In this document: positions 1-11,090 of the stretch, piece by piece | Layout of the letters: each line of letters starts with the position of its first letter | Position numbering within the stretch: position 1 is the first letter of the stretch | Assembly: GCA_008694505.1 (NCBI GenBank) | Contig: VZDJ01000033.1 | Location: 5,562,867-5,626,866, forward strand | DNA: 64,000 nt | Origin: Cyanoderma ruficeps | Lineage: Eukaryota > Chordata > Aves > Passeriformes > Timaliidae | Reading direction: 5' to 3' | The notes under the pieces: generated by a model | What the model saw: only the letters and a program-made list of their open reading frames with translations | Told to the model about the DNA's origin: nothing | The model's database searches: none | Translations under genes and position numbers: made by a program

Positions 1-1721
1 ACACCGTTTTCCAGTGGTAGCGTTATTCCCCTGACAGAGGGCCGGGACGAAAAGCGGGGCCCCGGTGTATCATTATAATTCACTAAGCAGCATTACCATA
101 GGAAATTACAAATTAGCTTTTCAGCAAAGGATACGGACGTATTTAGATTAGCCATAGAGAAACTACAGAACCTTCCAGCCCATTCATCAAAGCTCTTGTA
201 GCTCCAACTTTCAGGGAAATGAAACAATAATAAATATTGAGCAGGGAAAGTTAATCTCCCCTGAATGTACTTTAATAATTCAAAAGTTGTGAGAAATAAA
301 TAAATAGAGCACAGATCCTTTCGTGCCTACAAAACACGTGTCCTGTTTTTCTCACTATTTCTCATGATGTGACTTGGTGGGAAAATGGATGGTGACCAAA
401 ATAAAAGAGCTCCAAAAACTCAGCTGTGGCCGTGAGCAACATTTACAGGGAAGGAGGGAGCCCATCCACACTTGTCACTTATCTGGAAAACCATGGAGCT
501 GATTTGGGCAAGAGTTTGCTCCCACTGTCCCTAAGGAAAAGCCTGTGTTGCCTCTACCTGCTGTCTGCATCACTCTGTGCCTAGTCCCTTCCCTGCACCC
601 TCCCAGGCAGCCTCTCAAGCTGCTCATTTTGGGAAGGACTGTCTGTTTACCCCTAAAAGCTGAACAATGCAATAACCAGCTCAGGGTCCAGGGGCCACCC
701 AAGGTGCCAACGCTCTCCTGACACTACTCTGCCATCACTCCATCCCTTTCCACACCCTTCTGCTCCCACACCAACCTGGGACCTCTGTAAACAACACTCA
801 CTCCAACCTCCTACCATTCCAGGTGAGGAGATGCCTTCCCAAATTGCCACCCAGCCAACATCCAACCTTAACATTTGCCATGCCCAAGTATTGATGCGTG
901 CACCCCTCGAGAGGTCTGTTTGCAGCAGAACAAGGTCAAAATGAAATGCACTTTCAAATCTTAATGAATAATTAGGAAAGGCATTCCCTCTCACAACCCC
1001 AAGTATTTACCTGGCCTCGCTGTGCCATTAAATGACTCCTCACGCCAACACAGTGCTGTCTGTTCAGAGGGAACAAAGCACCACCCTGCCCTTTGGGCAG
1101 TATCACACAGTTTTGGGGTTCCTGCAGGAAGCCCCTTCCATGTGTGCTGAGCTTGAGGTACCCATAGCTGTGAGAGGTACAAAAGCCCCCTGGAGCTGGC
1201 TGGGCTCAGCCAGCACAGTGCACACACACCACAAGAGCCTCAGCCTTGTTCTGAGCATCACCTCCATCAGCTTCATCCCTCCTGCTGCCACCAGGACTGG
1301 GGTCTCCGAGACTTTGCTGACTAGCACAGAGTTACCCATTGCACAAGGTACCATTTCCCCCTTTCCATCAAATCTGATGAAATCTTCTTTAGCTTACAGA
1401 ACCAATCTCTGCTAGAAACATCTATTATTCAGCACCATAGCCTGGATCCAGATCCAGATGAACACATCTGGCCTCCTTCATCATCCAACATCCATATTTT
1501 CTCCTGATTTCTAAGGCCAGTGGAAGGGTTTTGTTCTGTCCTGCTGTGTCAGGAGTTGTACCCAGGATGGGTGAGAGGACACCTTGCAAACCCTCTGGCA
1601 GCTCATGCCACAGCAGTCGGGGCCACTTAACACATGGGAGAACACGCAGCACTCCAACATCCAAAAGAACAGGAAGACACAGTCCCCCCCTTCTCCATGA
1701 GCAGAGATACCAGGAATTAGT

Positions 1722-1740
1722 AAAAAAAAAAAAAAAAAAA
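1722..1740. repeat. Poly(A) run (19 bases)
   Basis: An uninterrupted run of 19 A in EPHB1 intron 1. No retroposed gene body was recognised upstream of it. Confidence 0.9.
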
Positions 1741-4580
1741 GGCAACATAAGCACCTGCAGTGTCAGGACCCTTTTCCATGACTTGACAAAACATTTTCCC
1801 TTCAGGCTGACAAGATCTGGGCTCACTTTTCATGCCAAGAATAAGGGTTTTCCCCTTAGGGCTTTCTTTTTTCCCTCAGCTTGAGCAAAGAAAGCAAGAG
1901 TGAAAAAGCAAGGGCAGCTGAATAGTAGCACTTGCAAATTCCCACGAAGGTTACCATTTGCACTTGGAAATTCCCTCCTGAAGACTCATTTCTAGCTTCT
2001 CCTTGAGAAGGGCTCAGCTCGGGGTGGAGCAGCTGGGCCAGAGGTGGGAGCCCGCGGGTTGCTGGTGCTGAGGGAAGGGTGGCACGGCAGGCAGCGGCTC
2101 TCAGCCTGCTCGGCACAGGCACCAAAGGACGCCGGCAACAGATGCCTGCAACCCGAGCCAAGAGGGAGGAGAGCGGGTGCCCGGGGCAGGGGCAGCACAC
2201 ACAGAGCACGTCGCTCTCCAGTCAAACCCCAGCCCTGCTCCTCTCCCAGCTGGCAGTTCTGAAGCTGGTGGATAAGCAGGGTAAGAAAAACTAAACCAGA
2301 TTCACCAGCCCCAAGAAAGGCTTTTCACCTCTCTCCTGTGGTCTGCTTATCGAGATGCTGAAAGCACAGAGAGAAAAACCTGGGTTTTAAAAGAGCGGGT
2401 GCGAGGCAGGGAGATGCTATAGAGGCGGGTGAAACAGAGTACATGGAGGAGCTGCTCCGAAATGGTCATCAGCCCCATCTGACCTATCAACAGCTCCAAC
2501 CCGAGTTAAAACATGTAACACCAGTCCATTATCACCCTCTCTATATGCTAAATGGATTGTATTTGGTTCAGCTAACACGACAGAGAGAGCATGCCAGCGG
2601 TTCCTGAGTGATTGCAGGGTGTGGGAGAGACGGAGTATTTGCTGCTGTCATCTTCTCGCATCCTTCTTCCTCTTTGCAATCCACCAAAAATATTTAAAAA
2701 TTACTACAGATGCCCAGGTGTCCAGCAGAAAAGAGAGGGCTAAGCCACAGGATTTAGTAAAAAATCAAGGAACCATAAAAAAGTCAGATAAGTGACTCTG
2801 TTACATCCAGGTTCGCATGCCGCAGGCAATGAGTTAGCAGGGGTTTATGGAGAATAACGAGGGTGGTTTGGAGGCAGCCCGTGCCCTGACCCCAGCGGCA
2901 TCCTCCTCCCACTCCAGCCGGGTCCAGACCCCCAGACGCCTCCCTTGCCATCACGGAAAAAAAGACTTTTTGTCTCGTTGGCTGATTTGGGATGCAGGGA
3001 GCCATGCCCGGCTCAGCTGCTCCCGCAGCCCAGGGCAGAGCAGAGCACCAGCCGCGGCTTTGCCGCGCTGCCAGAGAGGGCTGCCGGCTAATCCAGCCTC
3101 GCCGATGCTCCAGGGGGAAAGCCAGACCCCAGGGCACGGCAGGTCCTAGGAGATGCTCCAGATCCATTAGAGAAAACCACATTTCAACCTAGCAAATTCA
3201 ACCTCTGTTATCAAGAGATTCAGTAACATTTAAATAAACCCCATAGAAAGGCATTTTCTTTGTACGACCACATCATTAGACTCTCGCCTTAACTCCAAAT
3301 CAGATCTGATTGCTTCACCTCAGAAATTCCCAATCCAAAAATTTCCCTGAAACCTGAGATCTCTCCCAGTATACTACTTTACTATCCAAGCAACTTCCTC
3401 AGCAGAGTAGAAATATCACCACTCCTCAACAGGTTCGGTCCTGGGCAGGGACACTGACTCTGCCAGTGCTCCCACGGGGAGCTGGGGCAAGCTGGGGAAC
3501 ACCCTGGGTGACACCCAGGAGTGCCCTCAGACCGGGAGGGAGACGAATCTCCCATCCAGCCGCAGTTCCAGCAGTGCCTCAAGCCGCTGACGCTGCAAAC
3601 GCCGGCGAGCGAAGCGCTGCTAACAGGTCCTGCCTTTTCACGTGCGGCTTCGCCACCGAGCAAACGCGCTCGTTGCATCACCACGCTTCGGCATGGCACC
3701 AGCACTCCCACCTCCAGGTATTCCTACAGAGATGTCATGAGGCAGCCCAAGAAATACGAAAAGCAAACACGTGTGTCAGCCAAAAGCCAGCGGAAAGGGG
3801 ATGCTGCATCAAGCGGGCCTGCCTGCCACGATCCAGCAGCCGCGCTTGTGAGCAGAGAGGAGCTGTGGCTAAACCCCATCGGAGCAGCATTCCAGCTCCT
3901 GAACCAGCTCCTCGCTGCCCGGAGCTGAGTCGAAGTCTCCTGCCATCTCTGACAGCTTCCAGTTCAGCCACAACCATACTCATATTAAAACCCCCCGAGG
4001 AAGGCCCAGCCCTACGCCGGCCGGCAGCGGTGTGAGACCCTGAGCATCATCTCCCCCACCCGCGCCTCTCGCTCCTCACAACCGAGGGGCTGCACCACGT
4101 CCCCTGCCCTGCCCGCAGCCACCGCTCCAGTGCCGGGCAACCCCTGCCGTGAGCTGCTGCTGTACCAGCAAGAAAGGTGGCAGAGGCAAAAATAAAAAGA
4201 AAAAAAATAATCGAAGCAATACTTAAGAGCCACGCTGGCCACGGAGCAGCGACACAGCACCAAGGCTAGGGCGGGCTGGCTGTCCCACCAGGCCCACCGC
4301 CCGGAGCTTGGGTCTTGGCTGCAGGAACCTTCCCGCTGCCCAGAAAATCCCAGGACCAAGCGGGAGATGGAGAAAAGATCCCAGCCCAGTGGCACGGACC
4401 GTGCTGAGAGAACGAGCACGCACCTGCTCCGCGGCTCCATGGCCGGGCCAAGCGTCCCCCGGCTCAGTTCATCCCCAAAAACGGAGACCACCTGCCCACG
4501 GCTCCTGGCGCATCCATCCTCCGCCGGGGCTGGGAGGAGGAGGGTTGGCAGAGGCGGCTCCGCGCACCGCCACGGCTCCC

Positions 4581-4690
4581 GGAGGCGGCCCCACCACGGC
4601 CCCGGGGACCAGAAGGGACCCAGACGGGACTCCGGAGACGGCCCCACAGCATCCCCGGGGACCAGAAGGGACCTTGGAGGTGACCCCACG
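4581..4690. repeat. Two-copy 53-bp imperfect tandem repeat in the CpG island
   Basis: The string CCCCGGGGACCAGAAGGGAC starts at 4600 and again at 4653, a spacing of 53 bases, with related GGCCCCAC sequence before each copy. It lies just inside EPHB1 intron 1. It looks like a small GC-rich minisatellite seed. Confidence 0.65.
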
Positions 4691-4988
4691 GCGGCCCCGG
4701 ACAGGGCTCCGCAGGGAAGGGGAGCCGAGCAGGAGCTCGCCCCATGAGGATGCGGGCGGGTTCCCTCCTCCATCCCCGGCCCCCTCTCGAGGGGACGGGC
4801 TGCCAGCACCAGGTAACCCGGGCTGGTACAAGAGGCCGGGTCCACGGGGCCAGGATCCAGCCCCGTGCCGGTGCCTTACGGCGGGGGAGTCGCTCCCCGC
4901 CTGCTCTCCAGCTGCAGTCGCCGCGGGCGGCGCAGGGACCCTCGGCTCATCATCCCACCCGCTCCCGGTAGTCCCGGTCGCCGCTCAC

Positions 4989-5046
4989 CTTCCACGGCAG
5001 CCGCGGCGGCGGCCAGGCAGAGCAGCACCACCAGATCCACAGCCAT
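4989..5046 (-). CDS. EPHB1: EPHB1 first coding exon (signal peptide), partial gene
   Basis: EphB1 is a receptor tyrosine kinase for ephrin-B ligands at the cell surface. Only its first coding exon is in the window. On the minus strand an ATG at 5046 (context GGCGATGG) opens 19 codons beginning MAVDLVVLLCLA, followed by an alanine run and VE, then the first base of a codon. A consensus donor (AAG|GTGAGC) follows at 4988. This is a typical hydrophobic signal peptide. Its length and phase (58 nt, ending in phase 1) match what I recall of human EPHB1 exon 1, whose peptide starts MALDYLLLLLLA. The exon lies in a CpG island, and KY then CEP63 follow in the arrangement known from human 3q22. That synteny carries much of the weight, because 19 residues of signal peptide alone could fit other EphB genes. 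The remaining exons (ligand-binding, fibronectin, kinase and SAM domains) would lie to the left of the window. Confidence 0.82.
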
Positions 5047-5270
5047 CGCCTCCTCGGGCCCCGCAGGCGTCAGCCGCTACCGGCGGGCGGCCGTGAGCGG
5101 GCATGGGGGGTGCGTCCGCGGGCCGGATGGCTCCGGGGCAGGGCGGGCCGGGGCCGCGGACGGGACGGGCCGGTGGCAGTACCGGTGCCGCTGCCCGCCC
5201 GCCCGGGTCACATCGCCGCCGCGAGTGGCGCGCGCGGCCACGCCGCCGCCGGCCCCCGCCGCCGCCCGGC

Positions 5271-5374
5271 CCCGCCCCCGCCTCAGCCCCACCAATCCCC
5301 GCGCCCTCCCGGCCACGCCCCCGCCTCGGCCCCGCCAATCCCCGCACCGCGCCCCGCCTCGGCCACGCCCCCGC
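5271..5374. repeat. Imperfect tandem CCAAT plus GC-box repeat (43-bp spacing) in the EPHB1 promoter
   Basis: Two similar units read CGCC-TC-rich followed by CCAATCCCCGC. Their CCAAT pentamers lie at 5292-5296 and 5335-5339, exactly 43 bases apart, each after a GC-box-like CCCCGCC run. A third partial copy without CCAAT begins near 5351. The unit lies about 225-330 bases upstream of the EPHB1 ATG, a normal place for NF-Y and Sp1 sites. Confidence 0.6.
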
Positions 5375-5990
5375 TGTTCGCACGCGCCCGTGCGAAGGGG
5401 GACGGCGCCCCCTGGCGGCCCAAGGACGCTCCCCCACGCCGTGCCTCCCCTCAGCGGGACCCGCGACGGGGCGGACCCGGGCCCCGCAGAACCGGGACGC
5501 GGCAGGGGACAGGCGGGGACAGCAGCGGGGACGTGCCAGCGGGATCACACTGCCGCAGTCTCGCTCCTTTCTCTCACCCCCCAAGAGGAATCTGGAGCGA
5601 ACCGTCGGCCCCACAGAGACGTGGCCCCTCTGCCCAGCCGCCCCCAGCATGGCCGCTCCCCTCAGGCTCAGACGCTGTGGCCGCAGCGGTCGGACACAAC
5701 GCGGGGCCCCTCTCAGCCTCCTGCCTTCTCCTCCACCGCGCTCACCCTTCGCTGGGCATCGCTCCGGGCGCCCCGGTCAAATGAGCATCCGGGACCAGGG
5801 GAGCAGCGGCCTCGCTCGTGGGACAGCGGGATGCTCAGCACCCCTCAGCAGCAGCCCCGTCGCTGCCAGCCCAGAGCCGTGCCCACAAGCTCAGCCAGGA
5901 GCGACCAACACCCGCGGCCTCCAAATGAACCATCCAGAAGGACGCTCGCCCGGTCCCGCTCTCCCCACACACCGCCCTGATCAGCCTTGG

Positions 5991-8900
5991 CAGGGCTCAG
6001 CATCCCCCGCTGCTCCTCTCCCCACCCGACAGCAAAGCTGGCCCTGGCCCTCCTCCTCAGGGATCGGCTCATCCCAGCACACGCGGGTTAGGGAAAACCG
6101 CGAGGGCAGGGCAGGCAGCAAGGGCTCATTCGGGTCACGGCCGCACGCCTGCCGCCACGGTGGGGCCACAAACCCTGCAGAGCCACCAAACGTTGGAAAA
6201 TCGTCAGCTTTTCAGGGAAAGAGCGTGCAAAAATCAGTCAGCAGTGCCACGGGAACAAGAGTTTTCCTTTTGCGGTTGTGCAAAATATATTTTCAAGCAG
6301 CTCCTATTCAGCTGAGCAAATAACAGAAAAAATTGCCAAGAACCTTCTGGCTAAGTTTTAAGGAAATTTGCTTTCATCTTGACAACCCTTCTTCATTTCC
6401 TTCCCATGAATATCTCAGCAATCCAGTTTACTCACTCAGAGGATCACAGAAAGAAAACTGTGAAGTAAATGTCAGTATTATTTGCATCTTTATCCAGTCT
6501 GCCATAAAAGCAACACCATGTTATTTATCTGATCTAGCACAACTCAGTAACAGCTCAAGTATAGAATATTCATGATGTGCAAAGCAAAAAAATGTTAATC
6601 GTTTGAGAATACAAGAGGCGAAAAGCTGAGCCTTTGAGTTACCCAGAGAAGTGCCTCATTTTGGCGGGGGGGTTTTCCTCCCAAATAATAGTTATCAACT
6701 GAAAACCTTGCATTCAGAAACTAACATTTGACCAAAAAAAGCCTGACAATTTCTGTAGGGTAAAAAAAAAGAATAATACATCAATATTCTTCTGATTTCT
6801 TTTCAGCTGGCCAGAGAGTTGGCTGCGCTGGGTGAAAGCCAGCTGTGTTTGTTCAAAATGTTTTCTGTTCCGTCAGCCTTGCTCCGAGTCTCCCAACAGC
6901 AGGGCTTTGCTTCTCCTGGAGGACACATCTCCAAAAAAGCCGGGTACCATCTGGGGGTAGAAGTGAGAAGGTGGCAGCATCCTGTCACAGGGCCACTCGT
7001 CCTTGCACACCCGGTCAGATTGTCACCATCTGCCCCAGAGGCAATGCCCACCAGTGTCCCTTTGGAGGGCACATCAAGGGCATTAAAGCCTGATGGGGTT
7101 TGGGGCACATTTTGCTCTGTTTTCCTCTCTGAGCCAGTAATGTGTGAGAGGCAAACACCCCACAGAAGGCAAAACCACTCTCTGGGCTACCAGCAACCTC
7201 CAGTTGTGGCCACCAGGCCCCTGTGTGGGAAGGACGTGGGGCACAGACTCGCTCAGAGCATTGGCAGCCCCCCAGAGGGAAGGCTCTGGGTGCTGCTGTG
7301 CCCAGGGTGCACGGCCGGTCCCTCTGTGCTCACAGCCCACAGCGCACTGAGATGGCGGCAGTCGGCTGCCAGAATTAGCTCTGTCTTAATTAACAGCTTT
7401 GCCTTTGTTCTCAGATGCTGCTTCAGGCGATGCCAAAGCCTTTGTGGAGGATGAAGATCTGGGATCCCAGTGAAAGGAAGCATCAAGACTTATCATATGG
7501 CGTGGCACAGATCTGCTTCTCAAAAAAAACCCTCGTAAGCACCTTTGAGAACAGAGGGGTCACAGCCTGTGCCAGTCCCCGTTCATCCCCACCACAGTGG
7601 CCGTGACAGGACCAGCTGAAGCTCAATCATGAGTCCCACCAGGCCATCTTTGTGCGTGTGGTGGCAGCAACCATGCTACAAGGGTGTCTCTGGAGGGGTA
7701 CCCCAAATTCTTCGAGCTGGGAAGCAGCAAACCCACACTCTGGGAGCCTGACATCTCCTGTGACAATAGGTGGGGGGTGACCAAGACTCCTGCCCTGCAC
7801 CAGAGCTACCACCCAGCTCAGACTGGGAGCTCACTGGGATGGTGCCCTTGGTGGCAGGAGAATCCTGTGAGCCGCTCGCTAACGTAGGAGCGGCTCAGAG
7901 CAGGATAAAGGTCAAACAGACCTCTCCTGCATCAGCCTCACGGAGCAGCAGAACTGGCAGAGGACACGGGAGCCTCCCCAGCCAGGACAAGCACAGAGCT
8001 AAAGCAGCCGTCACACTTCCGGTTTATTTTTCAAGCCAGGCCTGCAGGGAGGGCAGGAGGCTTTTCACACAGCGCAGGAGCACTGCTCCTGCATCCCTAA
8101 TCCTGCCAAGGCAGCACAGGCTGCTCCCAGCAGCTTGCCTGTGCATTAATTGCAGAGGAAAAGCCTGCACCTACAGCATCCTCCCAAGAATCAAAGCCTG
8201 AGGAGCTGGTAAATCCTCTCCCTGATAAGAGAGGCAGATCTCTCCAATATTCCAGCACTCCAGACTTGTCTGGTGTGCACCACATAAAGAGAGCCAGGTG
8301 AGACAGGTAACAAGGACAATGCTGGCCAGCAGCATCCAGCCCCTGCAGCACCTCCTGCACAGTTGAACCCCTTCCTGCGAGTCCAAATAAATGTAATATG
8401 ATGTAATAACATTAATTAGCAGCATTAAATGTTCAGCGTATTCAAGGCACACCTCAGCCACTTGGCACAGTGCAGCCCAAACTGCTTACACTTCTCCCAG
8501 AGGAAATTACCTCAGGGAGACTTCTGGGCTTAAATACTGTTGGGAAGCTGAGGGGAGAGAGGGAGGGAGAGAAGTTATTGTCCTCTCCAGGCATTTACAG
8601 AAAATTCAGGTGTCTTATCAGAGCGGAAGAAGCTGTAGGAAGGACAACTCCTTTGTCATGTGAACAATTGGAGGACTAAATTGAAGCGAGACGTGAAGAA
8701 AAAGTAGGTGAGATGAAGGTTAATTTGGCAACCAGAGTGAGAACAGAGGGAGCTGAGGTATGGAAGAGTCTATTAATTCCCTGGGCAAGAGACACAGCCT
8801 GAGCCGGGCCACGGAGTAACTCCTCGCGCAGTACGGAAAGATAAATTGCAGGTTCTGCTGGTGGAATATTCTGTTTATTAAGTTCCAAAATAGGAGACAG

Positions 8901-10693
8901 TGAAGTGCCAAGTGCCTCGAGCCTCTCGGTGCCTGAGAACATATTAATCACTGGTGTGAGCAGTGTTCAGGCAGCTCTGGTGTGACACCAGGCACCACGT
9001 AACAGGATGGACGCACCACGTCCTCCCCTCCACACTGCCATGGAGATTCCTGCTCCTCTAGCAATGGACAGCAAAGACAGATAAAGATCAGCAAGTTCCT
9101 TTAGGCGTGAAAGGATTCCCTTTGATTCATGGATGCTGCAATTCCTGCTACCTGGCTTTTCCTCTTAAATGGGTTTTTCAGGGCAAATTTCAGTTGCAAG
9201 TCCCAGCAGACCCGCCCCAGCTGTGGGACAACACAAGCACAGATCAGCCATGCCACATTCTCCTCCTTTTCCCTTTCTTTCTAGGATCTCCAGGTGGAAG
9301 GATCTCTTTGTTCCCTTTGAAGGCAGAGGATTAACAAAGGCAAATGCAAAAGAGAAAAACAAAAACTCCTTTGTCTGAGGATGGATGACATCTTTTTATC
9401 TGTTTCTAATCTGGCTTCAACTTTCATTTCTTTAGGAGAAGAAAAAAATCCAAAGATTAAATTTTATGCCAAGGCAAGCTATAATAAGTGACAGAAACAC
9501 TCCATCTCCGGGTCCCTGCTAGCTCTGTGAAGTCAGAACATTCACAAGGAAGAAAGCAAAATATAGACAGACAAACACTTTCAATGGAGATTTAAAATAA
9601 AAACTCTCCTCATGTTCCAAATGCAAAAGCTACAGAAAAATATGTCGCTTCTCCAAAGAAATTTCATTATCTTGAAGCGAAATGCAATTTATCTTTGGAA
9701 GCTTAAAAAAAAAAATAGCAGGGAGGGGAACCTGCCACAAGAGTTTCACTTTATCACAGCGTTTGGTTTGTTGCAGTCTGAGCCGTGTTCCCATATCTGG
9801 AAGCACACAAAGGGTGGGAAGTTTTTAAGGTGCAAGTCCATCCAAAGAAGGAGGGAGAAGGGAGAATGGTCCAGCCCACTCCATATCTGCTGCTTCAGGG
9901 TCCCATTCAGATATTTTCCTACTAAAATCACACATCAGAATGCAAAAAGCTGGCCCGGATCAGATACTCACCTCATAGACAGGAAACTTGCCATTTTTTC
10001 CTGCTTTATCGTGATTAATTTCCAATTGTCACCTTGATCAATGGTCCCATGAACGCTATCATAAGGATAATATGATTTTCCCCCTCGATCCTATCACTCA
10101 CAGGGTAATTACATGGATGATTGCACTCAAGGGCAAGAGCGTGTGTGCTGCACCCTTGCACAGAGTGCACTAGTGCCTGGTACTGCTGGCATCACCAGGG
10201 CACTAACAGCAGTTTTTCCCAGCTAAAAGGAACAAACCCAGGAATACTCAAGGCCCAAAACCCACTAGTCACACATACAAGCCAGTGAATGTCTCTGCAG
10301 GCATTGCAGCCTCCCTGCTGTATTGATCATCAGTCTCACAGACACAGGAGGTGGAGGCCAGAAGGACCTGCTGCACCCCCCTGGCCTCCCTGCACACACC
10401 AGACCTCAGGCAGCAAGTTCTGCCTTGATCATTTCACTGCTTGCACTTGCACAAGAGAAACCTGCCTCCCAAAGAGGTCTTTACCAAGCCACTGCTTTGA
10501 TAGCCCAGGGACACATCTGAACTGCCCCAGCAGTGCCCCTGGGCCCCTCTGAGCAGGGATCACAGGTACCACAGAACAGTTGGCAATATCCAGGCAGCCC
10601 TTCCCACAGTTACTCCCAAGGGATCAGCTGCCAAGACCACGAGATGCCACGTCCTGGCTCCCATCATGCACATCCTCCTGCTCAGGCAGGGGC
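5991..10693. other. Intergenic, no gene recognised
   Basis: Upstream flank of EPHB1 on its minus-strand side. Open frames here are short, start at arbitrary ATGs and lack splice or homology support. AT-rich stretches with TAAT-type motifs occur near 8390-8440 and 10005-10135, the latter looking like a possible conserved non-coding element. No RNA gene was recognised. Confidence 0.5.
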
Positions 10694-11090
10694 CCACAGT
10701 CATATGAGGAGCAGCTGAGGGAGCTGGGGAGGCTCAGCCTGGAGAAAAGGAAGCTCAAGGGGGACCTTCTCACTCTCTACACTTCAGCAGGGTGGAGCCA
10801 GGCTCTGCTCCCAGGGAACAGGGATAGGACGAGAGGAAACGGCCTCAAGCTGTGCCAGGGAAGGCTCAGGTTGGACCTCAGGAGGGATTTCTTCACGGTA
10901 AGGGTGTCAGACATCAGAAAGGGCTGTGCAGGGAGGTTTGGAGTTCCCATCCCTGGAGGTGTCCCAGGAATGCCTGGACATGGCACTCAGAGCTCTGGGC
11001 TGGGTGACAAGGTGGGGATCCATCACAGCTTGGACTCGATGATCTTGGAGGTGTTTTCCAATCTCAATGACTCTGTGCTAAGCCTGCCAA
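10694..11090 (+). mobile_element. CR1 LINE, 3' fragment
   Basis: The block runs from GAGGAGCAGCTGAGGGAGCT through CTCAGCCTGGAGAA, the GGTTGGACCTCAGGAGG region and CCATCCCTGGAGGTGT, to TTGGACTCGATGATCTTGGA and CAATGACTCTGTG. This is the familiar order of the 3' end of avian CR1 non-LTR retrotransposons, in the sense direction. It is 5'-truncated, as most CR1 copies are, and diverged. The open frame at 10580-11179 crosses it by chance. Confidence 0.9.

Larger units (their letters stand above)
1..4988 (-). other. EPHB1: EPHB1 intron 1 (5' part)
   Basis: This is the non-coding sequence downstream of the EPHB1 exon 1 donor, reading on the minus strand. I see no further EPHB1 exon and no other gene. 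It holds a 19-base A run at 1722-1740, an AT-rich stretch at about 2480-2710 that looks like a possible conserved element, and a GC-rich right part (about 4280-4988) that belongs to the promoter CpG island. Open frames in the GC-rich part have no start, splice or homology support. Confidence 0.7.
4280..5990. promoter_or_regulatory. EPHB1: CpG island over the EPHB1 promoter and exon 1
   Basis: CpG dinucleotides are dense from about 4.3 to 6.0 kb and thin out sharply on both sides. GC boxes (CCCCGCCCC on the plus strand) crowd the 250-350 bases upstream of the EPHB1 start codon. No TATA box is evident at the expected place, as usual for a CpG-island promoter. The transcription start cannot be placed from sequence alone. 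The density of CpG also explains the long stop-free frames seen here on both strands. Confidence 0.8.

Noticed and set aside
4012..4845. 277-codon minus-strand open frame
   Set aside because: Composition effect of the same CpG island and the 53-bp repeat. No homology or splice support.
5103..6323. 406-codon open frame on the plus strand, with others of 220-370 codons overlapping it
   Set aside because: It lies in the EPHB1 CpG island, where high GC removes stop codons in all frames. The peptide is Pro/Arg/Ala-rich with no domain.
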